Of a stretch of DNA of 9,106 nucleotides, positions 1 through 6,470 are shown one piece after another (position 1 is the first letter of the stretch; each line of letters opens with the position of its first letter). Below the pieces are notes generated by a model. The model was not told the DNA's origin. It did not search any database and worked only from the letters and a program-made list of their open reading frames with translations. Source of the stretch: Emcibacter sp. (lineage in GTDB: Bacteria; Pseudomonadota; Alphaproteobacteria; Sphingomonadales; Emcibacteraceae). A program made the position numbers and the translations under genes. Where the stretch lies: the NCBI GenBank assembly GCA_023142175.1, contig JAGLJX010000145.1, positions 1 through 9,106 of the forward strand, read 5' to 3'.

Positions 1-330
1 GAGAGCAGAGCAATCAGGGATTTAAAAGCGCAAATCGGCAACTTAGATGAAGTCACAAGGGAGAGATGGAACCTAATTTCTAAGTATGACTTTTCAGTTG
101 AGTTTAACCTTGATGGCGGAAGTTTTATGCAAGGAATTGCAAGTGGGGCTGTAATTGATTTCTTTGCAAATAGTCATGATTTACCTGTAGTTGCTGTTCT
201 TGGTGGTTTAGCTTCTTTAATAAGGCTTAAGGCTAGCAGAGGTTCGAGTTTCAAACCTGCTGAAAACAGTAATAAACTTTCTTTTCTGTCGTACGCTCAT
301 AGTGCAGGCATTATTCAAAATGACAGATAG
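1..330 (+). CDS. C-terminal part of an unrecognised protein (5' end outside window)
   Basis: The frame is open from base 1 to a TAG at 328-330, giving 109 residues, so the visible ATG at 127 is probably internal and the gene starts upstream of the window. The visible part begins with a charged helical stretch (about residues 1-35). A glycine- and alanine-rich, moderately hydrophobic segment follows (about residues 44-75, including PVVAVLGGLASLIRL), and the tail is polar, ending in AHSAGIIQNDR. The hydrophobic part could be a buried helix or one weak membrane segment. I do not recognise the family and see no catalytic motif. GC is about 39% over the first 300 bases by hand count, lower than the operon on the right looks. 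That composition and the neighbouring recombinase remnants suggest accessory-element cargo. It converges with the recombinase remnant, leaving 32 bases between the two stops, with no hairpin terminator visible there. Confidence 0.6.
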   Translation, partial: ESRAIRDLKAQIGNLDEVTRERWNLISKYDFSVEFNLDGGSFMQGIASGAVIDFFANSHDLPVVAVLGGLASLIRLKASRGSSFKPAENSNKLSFLSYAHSAGIIQNDR

Positions 331-362
331 GCAGGGATTAACGAGATAGGATAAGTGCCGCT

Positions 363-950
363 TCAAGCAGCCTTCAACACCCTCTGGACAACGCTAATGC
401 CAACTGATGCCGCCTTGGCTATCTTATGATAGCCCATACCGCCCTGCCTTAGGTCACGAATCTCTTGTTCCTTATCCTCGCCAACAGTACGCCTTCCGAG
501 ATTCTTACCCTGAGCTTTGGCTCTCTTGAGACCTGCTTTAATACGTTCCTGCATCATTGACCTTTCAAACACAGCGAAGACCCCGCACATTTGGACCATG
601 GCTTTCCCTGCTGGTGTTGTTGTGTCGATACCCTGCTGATGGAGCTACAGGTCTATCTTGAGTCTGTGAAGCTCATCAAGGAATTATACAAGCTGTTGGA
701 GTGACCTGCCAAGTCTGTCAACGCTCCAAGACATAATCATATCGAACTTGCGCCTTGTGGCATCCTTGAGCATGGAATCATAGGCTGGCCTTTGGTCTCG
801 ACCTTTGGCTCCACTTATACCAGCGTCCTCATACACCTCTACGACATCCCACTTCTGCATATCACAGATGGCCTGAAGCTCCCGCCTTTGGTTCTCTGTG
901 GTCTGTTCGTTGGTGGATACCCGAAGGTAAAGTGCTATACGTTTGCTCAT
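363..950 (-). pseudogene. Serine recombinase (resolvase/invertase family), broken by two in-frame stops
   Basis: One minus-strand frame runs for 196 codons from ATG (950-948) to TGA (365-363). It is interrupted by TAA at 686-684 (codon 89) and TAG at 647-645 (codon 102). Reading through both restores a normal small serine recombinase. The N-terminal catalytic domain has YLRVSTNEQ with the predicted nucleophile Ser12 and Arg10. YEDAGISG follows, then SWSVDRLGRS with Asp78, Arg79 and Arg82 matching the D-R-x-x-R active-site cluster of resolvases. Between and after the stops come FLDELHR, LHQQGIDTTTPAGKAM and FERSMMQERIKAGL, the usual family continuation. A C-terminal helix-turn-helix occupies about residues 163-193. 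The usual family context LYLHQQGID suggests the TAG replaced a tyrosine codon. No frameshift is needed. The 88-residue N-terminal piece lacks the dimerisation helix and DNA-binding domain, so activity is unlikely. The gene start overlaps the upstream gene by ATGA, so the two were probably translated together. Confidence 0.9.
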
Positions 951-1270
951 GGGGTATCTCTAAGGTCATCCCCAGATAACTCTGTGTCTGGGTCTACGAA
1001 TGATTCTTCCATGTCAAACAGTCGCCTTGAGCGAAACATTCGTATGATGTTCTCCACGTCCTCACGGGTAAGAGCCTTGATATTTCCCTCTCTTGCCATA
1101 CTGCAAGCCTCCTCAAACTTTCTCTCGTGTACAGCTGCACGCAGCCATGCGTCAGCCCTATTACTTGTCCCAAGCGATCGACAGACCTCAGTCAAGTCTG
1201 TCATTGCTGCTACATCTTTCGGTATTCGTCTTCTGAAGTGGTAATTCGAACCTCTTATTACAAGTGCCAT
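947..1270 (-). CDS. Small protein like the N-terminal region of tyrosine integrases; orphan or truncated
   Basis: This encodes 107 residues from ATG at 1270-1268. That start is preferred over an in-frame TTG at 1285 because GGAG at 1283-1280 sits 9 bases before the ATG. The N-terminus contains GSNYHFRRRIPKDV, then RSLGTSNRADAW and a charged helical part. This pattern (a short beta 'YxFRRRIP' unit followed by 'SLGT...A...') is what I know from the start of phage-type tyrosine integrases, in the region annotated DUF6538 or a similar arm-binding domain. The core-binding and catalytic domains (R..HxxR..Y) are absent: the frame ends in TGA at 949-947, which overlaps the serine recombinase ATG. Either this is a stand-alone DNA-binding partner of the recombinase or the remains of an integrase cut by a recombination event. 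The four-base overlap favours an evolved two-gene unit, but this is inference. The gene points away from the adjacent tRNA-Ser, as island integrases often do. Confidence 0.6.
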   Translation of the reverse strand: MALVIRGSNYHFRRRIPKDVAAMTDLTEVCRSLGTSNRADAWLRAAVHERKFEEACSMAREGNIKALTREDVENIIRMFRSRRLFDMEESFVDPDTELSGDDLRDTP

Positions 1271-1292
1271 TAGGCCAATCTCCAAGTGTCCG

Positions 1293-1311
1293 TGTGGACG
1301 TTTTGTGGACG
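1293..1311. repeat. Short tandem direct repeat TGTGGACG, 11-base period
   Basis: The octamer TGTGGACG occurs at 1293-1300 and again at 1304-1311 with TTT between, so the repeats are one helical turn apart. They lie just upstream of the integrase-like gene and between it and the tRNA. Possible roles are arm-type binding sites for an integrase or excisionase, or an operator for the recombination genes. Two copies of eight bases is modest evidence. Confidence 0.4.
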
Positions 1312-1367
1312 GTTGGAAAACCTAAGGATTGTCAGGCTAAGTTATTGATAATAAAGGTGAAATAAGG

Positions 1368-1458
<91 letters not shown>

Positions 1459-1496
1459 ATATCCAAGATAGTAGGGCTGAATTACTGTGAGAACAG

Positions 1497-1525
1497 GATT
1501 TAGCCGATCAAGATTAACAGGTCAA
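1497..1525 (-). promoter_or_regulatory. Candidate promoter for tRNA-Ser
   Basis: On the minus strand TTGACC (1525-1520) matches the -35 consensus at 5 of 6 positions. It is followed after 17 bases by TAAATC (1502-1497), a weak -10 with 3 of 6 matches. Transcription would start near 1490, about 30 bases before the tRNA 5' end, a reasonable leader length. The weak -10 keeps confidence low. Confidence 0.35.
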
Positions 1526-1596
1526 GGACTGAATTCTGTTAGCTGGATTATTTTAGATTTAGAGGGGCGCGTACTAGTGCGGAGCGAGCTTAAACC

Positions 1597-1623
1597 GTGA
1601 GCAGGTAAACGATAGTTGCTCAC
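1597..1623. repeat. Inverted repeat GTGAGCA / TGCTCAC in the tRNA-operon intergenic region
   Basis: GTGAGCA at 1597-1603 is the exact reverse complement of TGCTCAC at 1617-1623, with a 13-base spacer. It could form a 7-bp hairpin or bind a dimeric regulator with half-sites 20 bases apart. No T-run follows on either strand, so it does not look like a standard intrinsic terminator. It sits 92 bases before the first operon gene, a reasonable place for an operator. The rest of 1459-1714 shows no ORF or RNA that I recognise. Confidence 0.35.
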
Positions 1624-1703
1624 ATCAACTAAAATACAAAAAATGCCTTTATATTGTCATCATTTATCTACATTATACGTCTTATTAAAAATGGATCAAA
1701 AAT

Positions 1704-1708
1704 GAGGG
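1704..1708 (+). promoter_or_regulatory. Ribosome binding site of the transglycosylase gene
   Basis: GAGGG lies 6 bases before the ATG at 1715. It is the clearest Shine-Dalgarno sequence among the plus-strand genes and supports this ATG as the first start of the operon. A TTGTCA at 1654-1659 resembles a -35 element, but no good -10 stands at the right distance, so I do not call the promoter. Confidence 0.6.
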
Positions 1709-1714
1709 TGTAGC

Positions 1715-2758
1715 ATGAACAAGAATATTGTCGTTATATTACTAGTATTTTTCCAATTTTCGGGTAGCCCCTTATGGGCCAAGCAAATAACCGTGCCTGA
1801 TAACCCACAACCCTTTTCCGTATGGTTAAATGACCTGAAAACAGAAGCCTTGACAAGCGGCATCACTGAGGCGGTTTTTGCAGAGGCCTTTGATGGGGTG
1901 GAGCCAAATCCAAAGGTGATAAAACTAGACCGTCACCAGCCGGAATTCACGCAATCATATTACGGTTATATCGCCAAACGGGTAAGCCAGACACGCATCA
2001 AAAAAGGCCGGGTCAAAGTGGGGGAATATTCTGATACCTTAAAAGCTGTCTTTTATAAAATTGGCGTCCCACAACAGTTTATCGCCGGAATATGGGGTAT
2101 GGAAACCAATTACGGTAGCTATACTGGTGGTTATAGCGTGATCCGGTCACTGGCAACTCTTGCTTATGACATGCGTCGCCCTAAATATTTTCGCTCCCAG
2201 CTCATACCGGCCTTAACTATTCTGCAAGAAGGTCATGTGAGTGCGGAAGATTTTAAAGGCTCGTGGGCCGGAGCCATGGGGCAGGGACAGTTCATGCAAT
2301 CCAGTTTCTTTGCCTATGCCTATGACTTTGACGGCGACGGGAAGAAAGATATCTGGAATAATGAAGCGGATGTTTTTGCCTCTATCGCCAACTACCTGAA
2401 GGAACATGGCTGGCAGACGGGGCAGGCTTGGGGCCGGCAGGTTATGTTGCCCTCCGACGTTGACGGTCTGTGGAACAAGGTTAAACAAACTGAAAAAGTC
2501 ATCGTCTGCCGTCGGGCTCTTAAGGACCACAGCAAGCAATTTATATTGGCAGAATGGCAGAAGATGGGAGTTAGGACCATTGATGGCAATGATCTTAGCA
2601 ATGTGGATGACCCCTCATTAGTTGCCTCATTGGTTATGCCAGAGGGCGCGGATGGTCCAGCGTTTCTAACCTATCAAAATTTCAGGGCCATATTGAGCTA
2701 TAACTGCTCCAATTTTTATGCCCTTGGGGTTAGTTTGTTAGCGGAAGAATTGAAATGA
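1715..2758 (+). CDS. Lytic murein transglycosylase, MltB family
   Basis: This is a periplasmic enzyme that cleaves the MurNAc-GlcNAc bond of peptidoglycan to form 1,6-anhydro-MurNAc ends (family knowledge). Of 347 residues, 1-22 form a signal peptide with a likely cut after SPLWA. There is no lipobox cysteine, so it should be soluble rather than a lipoprotein like E. coli MltB. The catalytic glutamate is predicted at Glu130 in GIWGMETNYGSYTGGY. The second family signature, GSWAGAMGQGQFMQSS (182-197), precedes DFDGDGKKDIW (204-214), an EF-hand-like acidic loop. The usual signature reads GQTQFMPS, so Gly191 and Gln195 are departures. The peptidoglycan-binding domain that many relatives carry at the C-terminus is absent. 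It is first in the operon, and its stop overlaps the rlpA ATG by ATGA. It belongs to the MltB_2 type; the exact symbol is not certain. Confidence 0.93.
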   Translation: MNKNIVVILLVFFQFSGSPLWAKQITVPDNPQPFSVWLNDLKTEALTSGITEAVFAEAFDGVEPNPKVIKLDRHQPEFTQSYYGYIAKRVSQTRIKKGRVKVGEYSDTLKAVFYKIGVPQQFIAGIWGMETNYGSYTGGYSVIRSLATLAYDMRRPKYFRSQLIPALTILQEGHVSAEDFKGSWAGAMGQGQFMQSSFFAYAYDFDGDGKKDIWNNEADVFASIANYLKEHGWQTGQAWGRQVMLPSDVDGLWNKVKQTEKVIVCRRALKDHSKQFILAEWQKMGVRTIDGNDLSNVDDPSLVASLVMPEGADGPAFLTYQNFRAILSYNCSNFYALGVSLLAEELK

Positions 2759-3567
2759 GCCTGTTGCGTAAATTTTTGATTGTTGTTTTTTGTGCCTCTT
2801 TAGCGGCCTGCGGCTCTGCTAGCCGCACCTATGATTCCGCTGGCCCGGCAAACCCCGCTTATAAAGTTGGAAAACCCTATAAGGTGGCCGGAAAAACTTA
2901 TCGTCCGGCGACTGATCCTCATTATGACCGGACGGGGCGGGCATCTTGGTATGGGGCCAAATTTCATGGACGTAAAACGGCCAATGGTGATATTTTTAAT
3001 ATGAATGCCCTGACCGCCGCGCATACAACTTTGCCCATGCCGAGCTATGTGCGGGTGACCAATCTGGATAATGGTCGTTGGCTGATATTGCAGGTTAATG
3101 ACCGTGGGCCTTTCGTTGGTAATCGCCTGATTGATGTATCGCGCAGGGCGGCGCAATTGCTTGGCTTTGAAAAGAAGGGAGTGACAAAGGTCAGGGTGCA
3201 GGCGGTGAAAGGGCCGCGCGGCGAGTTGCCTGAAAAAACACTGACGAAGGAAATAACCCCCGAAATGCCTGCGGTTAAAACTCAGGAAGTTGTTGTGGCA
3301 GGTATCCCCCCGGACCATAAGTTGAGCGATGCGGGAAAAAATATATATGTGCAGATAGGTGCCTTTTCCGACAAGAAAAATGCCAATAAAGCCCGAAATG
3401 CTGTTAATCATATCAGTGCTACCAAGATAGAAAAGATAGATATCAATGGTCAAAATCTATATCGTGTCAGGGTAGGGCCGCATCCGACTTTGGAATTAGC
3501 AGAAATTATACTTGGCAGAATATTATCATTGGGTCACAATACGGCCCGTATCATTAGGGACTATTAA
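2755..3567 (+). CDS. rlpA: RlpA-family septal ring lipoprotein, DPBB plus SPOR domains
   Basis: The product is a 270-residue lipoprotein. The signal peptide ends in the lipobox LAAC with Cys19 as the lipidated residue; Gly at +2 predicts outer-membrane sorting. The double-psi beta-barrel domain spans about 60-150. It has the family motifs GRASWYGAKFHGRKTANGD, LTAAHTTLP (His90) and VNDRGPF (Asp116) followed by RLIDVSRRAAQLLGF. A linker (about 151-194) leads to a C-terminal SPOR domain (about 195-268; NIYVQIGAFSD, YRVRVGP) that in characterised relatives binds glycan strands lacking stem peptides at the division septum. In Pseudomonas aeruginosa RlpA the barrel is a lytic transglycosylase for such strands. 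The motif usually written NGE is NGD here (Asp79), a conservative change at a position thought to matter for activity. The start overlaps the upstream stop by four bases, with a weak GGAAG (2742-2746) as ribosome site. Placement between two other wall enzymes fits a division or wall-turnover role. Confidence 0.95.
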   Translation: MSLLRKFLIVVFCASLAACGSASRTYDSAGPANPAYKVGKPYKVAGKTYRPATDPHYDRTGRASWYGAKFHGRKTANGDIFNMNALTAAHTTLPMPSYVRVTNLDNGRWLILQVNDRGPFVGNRLIDVSRRAAQLLGFEKKGVTKVRVQAVKGPRGELPEKTLTKEITPEMPAVKTQEVVVAGIPPDHKLSDAGKNIYVQIGAFSDKKNANKARNAVNHISATKIEKIDINGQNLYRVRVGPHPTLELAEIILGRILSLGHNTARIIRDY

Positions 3568-3576
3568 AAAGTTATC

Positions 3577-4734
3577 ATGAAAAATAAAATACTGAAAATT
3601 TTTGCAGGAATCGCTGTTATCAGCCTTGGAATGTCTACGGCGCAAGCTGCCCAGATCAAGACACAGGCAAAGCACGCTATCATGGTCGAAGGGGCCACCG
3701 GAGCCGTTTTATTCGAGCATGATGCTGATGTGACCATGCCGCCATCATCCATGAGCAAGCTTATGACCATTTACCTTACCTTTGAGCGGTTGCGGGATGG
3801 TAATATTCTTCTGGACGATAAATTTGAGGTCAGCACGGAAATATGGCGCAAATGGCGCCTTCAGGGTTCAACCATGTTCCTGAAAGCCGGGCAGAAGGTT
3901 ACGGTTCGTGATTTGCTCATGGGAGTAATAGTCCAGTCCGGAAATGATGCCTGTGCAGTACTAGCCGAAGGTATTGCCGGATCAGAAGACGTTTTTGTCG
4001 AATGGAGTAATGAAAAGGCCGAAGAACTTGGTATGAAGGATTCTCATTTTGCCAATGTGAACGGCTGGCCCGATGAAGCGCACTATATGTCCGCCCGCGA
4101 TCTGGCGACCCTATCACAAAGGCTTGTGGCAGAATTCCCCCAATATTACTCCATGTTCAAGGAAAAAAAATTCACTTTTAATGATATTTCACAAACCAAC
4201 CGTAATCCAATTCTTTACAGCATGCCATCCGCAGATGGCCTGAAAACAGGGCATACAGAAAGTGGCGGATATGGCCTTGCAGCCTCTGCTGTGCAAAATG
4301 GCCGTCGACTGGTGCTGGTGATCAATGGTCTTAAAAGCAATCGCGCCCGCGCCCGTGAAGCCGAGCGGCTGTTAAATTATGGTTTCAGGAATTTTAGTGT
4401 TTATCCTTTGTTTAAAGCCGGTGATATTGTGGACACAGCCAACGTCTGGTTGGGCAATAATGGGAAGGTTCCCTTGATCGTTGAAGATGATGTGGTTCTA
4501 TCCATAAGCCGACAGGACAGGCGGAAAATGAAGGTTAAGATTGTCTATACCGGCCCGATCCCGGCGCCGATCGTCAAAGGACAGCCCATTGCCACCCTTG
4601 AAATTTCAGCCAAAGACATGAAGCCGCTTAAGCTACCATTGGTGGCAGGAGCAGACATCTCCAAGCTTGGAGGTATCAGCCGACTTAAAGCTGCCTTTAA
4701 CTATCTATTGATGGGATCTGCGGGCAGTGAGTAA
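3577..4734 (+). CDS. D-alanyl-D-alanine carboxypeptidase (PBP5/6 family, class A)
   Basis: The enzyme removes the terminal D-Ala from peptidoglycan pentapeptides in the periplasm, limiting cross-linking; it is also a penicillin target. Of 385 residues, 1-25 form a signal peptide ending AQAA. All three penicillin-binding motifs are present: SxxK as Ser58-Met-Ser-Lys61 within PPSSMSKLMT, SxN as Ser121-Gly-Asn123, and KTG as Lys223-Thr-Gly225. The transpeptidase domain runs to about 260. A beta-rich PBP5 C-terminal domain covers about 273-360, and a final segment (about 364-380, ISRLKAAFNYLLMG) looks like the amphipathic helix that holds these enzymes to the inner membrane. It starts 9 bases after the rlpA stop. 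No good Shine-Dalgarno stands before the ATG (AGGGA at 3556-3560 is 16 bases away), so re-initiation after rlpA is likely. The family includes DacA, DacC and DacF; I cannot separate them here. Confidence 0.95.
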   Translation: MKNKILKIFAGIAVISLGMSTAQAAQIKTQAKHAIMVEGATGAVLFEHDADVTMPPSSMSKLMTIYLTFERLRDGNILLDDKFEVSTEIWRKWRLQGSTMFLKAGQKVTVRDLLMGVIVQSGNDACAVLAEGIAGSEDVFVEWSNEKAEELGMKDSHFANVNGWPDEAHYMSARDLATLSQRLVAEFPQYYSMFKEKKFTFNDISQTNRNPILYSMPSADGLKTGHTESGGYGLAASAVQNGRRLVLVINGLKSNRARAREAERLLNYGFRNFSVYPLFKAGDIVDTANVWLGNNGKVPLIVEDDVVLSISRQDRRKMKVKIVYTGPIPAPIVKGQPIATLEISAKDMKPLKLPLVAGADISKLGGISRLKAAFNYLLMGSAGSE

Positions 4735-5383
4735 AGGGAAATTTATCTCCTTTGAGGGCGGGGAGGGAACAGGTAAATCTACGCAGGTGAAGATATTACG
4801 GGATCACCTCATTGCATTGGGAATTAATGTAGTTCTGACACGGGAACCGGGTGGTGCTCCCGGTGCCGAAGAAATTCGCCAGCTTCTGCTCACAGGAGAC
4901 CCTGATAAATGGGTTCCCATGACGGAAGTTCTGTTGTTTTATGCGGCACGTATCGACCATCTGAAAAGAACCATTATTCCTGCGCTTGAAGCCGGCAGTT
5001 GGGTGATATGTGACCGCTATGCGGATTCAACATTTGCTTATCAGGGTGCCGGACACGGGCTGGGGGCTAATGTGATACAGGAAATTCACCATATCGTCAC
5101 AGATGATTTCTGGCCTGATATGAGTGTCCTTCTGGACATAGATCCGAAAGTGGGGTTGGAGCGGGCCAATGAGCGCGAAGCTACCCAGTCTGAGGACAAA
5201 CGTGAAGATCGTTTTGAGAAGATGGAAGGGGATTATCACCACCGTCTGCGTAAGGCATTTTTGCAGATAGCAAAACAAAACCCGAACCGTTTTCGGGTTA
5301 TTCCAGCTGAGGGCTCAATTGACCAAGTGGCGAAGCGCATCTGGCAACAGGTCTCAGCAAATTTCGGCCTTCGCCTATGTTAG
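4727..5383 (+). CDS. tmk: Thymidylate kinase (dTMP kinase)
   Basis: It phosphorylates dTMP to dTDP with ATP, the step shared by the de novo and salvage routes to dTTP. The 218 residues are close to the family's usual length of about 210. The P-loop GGEGTGKS lies at 11-18, followed by TREPGGAPGAEEIRQLLL (38-55), which contacts the nucleotide. CDRYADSTFAYQGAG (95-109) holds the Asp96-Arg97 pair. A lid region follows around EREATQSEDKREDRFEKM. The start is GTG at 4727: the P-loop begins only ten residues later and no later start would retain the first beta strand. The start lies 8 bases inside the carboxypeptidase gene, so translation is probably coupled. The nearby ribosome site is weak. Its end overlaps holB by 7 bases, joining dTTP supply to a replisome subunit. 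Confidence 0.97.
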   Translation: MSKGKFISFEGGEGTGKSTQVKILRDHLIALGINVVLTREPGGAPGAEEIRQLLLTGDPDKWVPMTEVLLFYAARIDHLKRTIIPALEAGSWVICDRYADSTFAYQGAGHGLGANVIQEIHHIVTDDFWPDMSVLLDIDPKVGLERANEREATQSEDKREDRFEKMEGDYHHRLRKAFLQIAKQNPNRFRVIPAEGSIDQVAKRIWQQVSANFGLRLC

Positions 5384-6459
5384 ATAATATTGCCATACAG
5401 GGACATGAGGCCGCCGAGAGTATGTTTCTGGATGCCTATAATTCAGACAGACTTCATCATGCATGGCTGATCACTGGCCCGCGCGGTATTGGCAAGGCGG
5501 CACTGGCCCATAAAATGGCGCGGTTTTTACTGCATAATCCGCCGGGGGAAGATGTCGGGCCAAGTCTGTTTGGGGATGCGCTGGAAAAAACACCTTTGAC
5601 CACGCTGGATACTGACCCCAATTCCAACACCAATTTGATTGTTAATGCCGAAGGTCACGGGGGGCTGATAGTCATTGAACGCCAGCCCAATGATAAGGGC
5701 AAAATGAGAGCTGAAATCATCGTTAATGATGTGCGAAAGCTGCAAGGTTTTTTTGCTTTGACGTCACTGGACGGGGGCTGGCGCGTTGCTATTATTGATA
5801 GTGCCGATGAAATGAACCGCGCGGCGGCAAATGCGCTTCTGAAAGTATTGGAAGAGCCCCCAAAGAATGTCCAGCTAATCCTGCTGGCCCATGCACCGGG
5901 ACAAATGTTGCCCACGGTTATCTCACGCTGCCGGAAAATGCGGTTGAATTCGCTTGAACCAGAGACCGTTGGTGAAATTTTGATAAAACATTACCCTGAT
6001 CTGAGCGAAGATGAAATTAACGGCTATGCCATATTGAGTGACGGTAGCCCGGGTTATGCCATAGACCTTGCAGAACATCAGGGGCTGGAACTATATATTC
6101 AGCTGCTTGAAATTTTATCCTCACTGCCCGAGCTAGATGTGCCTAAGGCCCATAAACTGGCCGATAGCCTGTCCAACAAGAAGGTTGAAAAGAAATATAC
6201 TCTTTTTGGTGAGCTGTTGACCGCCTTCATTAACCGCATGATCCGCCATGTGGCCGCGCTGGAAAGTGACCAGACAAGTCCGATAAAGGCCGCTCTTACA
6301 GGAGAACTTGATCTCATGACACAGCTTGGACAAAGATTACCCCTTGATCAGTGGGTCGACCTGTGGGAAAAGATAACCCACAAAATGGATAGGGTGAATC
6401 TGGATCGTAAACAGGTCATCCTCAATATCCTGACCCTGATAAGCCAAAGACTTAGCTAG
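5377..6459 (+). CDS. holB: DNA polymerase III subunit delta'
   Basis: Delta' is a structural subunit of the clamp loader, which opens the beta clamp and places it on primed DNA. The 360 residues show an AAA+ fold. The Walker A-like GPRGIGKAA is at 34-42, the Walker B-like VAIIDSADEMN at 137-147, then ANALLKVLEEPP (151-162) and the SRC motif Ser183-Arg-Cys185, the arginine finger presented to the neighbouring subunit. TMK directly upstream supports the identity. E. coli delta' has a zinc module with four cysteines between Walker A and B. Here residues 45-115 contain no cysteine and instead hold an insert rich in Asp, Asn and Pro, which I believe is common in alphaproteobacterial delta'. The C-terminal helical part (about 200-360) is less conserved, as in the family. 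The Walker A lysine (Lys40) is retained, although delta' does not hydrolyse ATP in E. coli. Confidence 0.93.
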   Translation: MLDNIAIQGHEAAESMFLDAYNSDRLHHAWLITGPRGIGKAALAHKMARFLLHNPPGEDVGPSLFGDALEKTPLTTLDTDPNSNTNLIVNAEGHGGLIVIERQPNDKGKMRAEIIVNDVRKLQGFFALTSLDGGWRVAIIDSADEMNRAAANALLKVLEEPPKNVQLILLAHAPGQMLPTVISRCRKMRLNSLEPETVGEILIKHYPDLSEDEINGYAILSDGSPGYAIDLAEHQGLELYIQLLEILSSLPELDVPKAHKLADSLSNKKVEKKYTLFGELLTAFINRMIRHVAALESDQTSPIKAALTGELDLMTQLGQRLPLDQWVDLWEKITHKMDRVNLDRKQVILNILTLISQRLS

Positions 6460-6470
6460 AGTATTAATAA

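Noticed and set aside
363..599. A separate small helix-turn-helix protein starting at the ATG at 599
   Set aside because: It is in frame with the upstream recombinase portion and continues its family pattern, so it is the 3' part of the broken gene. No ribosome site supports independent translation.
363..950. Possible programmed stop-codon readthrough or selenocysteine-like recoding in the recombinase frame
   Set aside because: The two interruptions are different codons (TAA and TAG), there is no TGA at either site, and I see no conserved stem-loop next to them. Simple decay explains the data.
792..1244. A 150-codon plus-strand open frame opposite the recombination genes
   Set aside because: It runs antisense to two frames with clear protein motifs, has no recognisable domain and carries the low-complexity Ser/Leu-rich composition of a shadow frame.
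1244..1252. ATTCGAACC, matching the T-arm part of the tRNA-Ser complement, as a possible second attachment core
   Set aside because: It is only nine bases, lies within the integrase-like coding frame (RGSN), and the flanking bases do not extend the match. It would also leave an element of about 140 bases.
1654..1679. Promoter TTGTCA ... TATACG for the operon
   Set aside because: The spacer is only 14 bases, too short for a standard sigma-70 promoter, and no better -10 lies at 16-18 bases.
2800..3453. A 217-codon minus-strand open frame opposite rlpA
   Set aside because: The plus strand encodes a complete RlpA with lipobox, barrel and SPOR motifs. The reverse frame has no recognisable domain.
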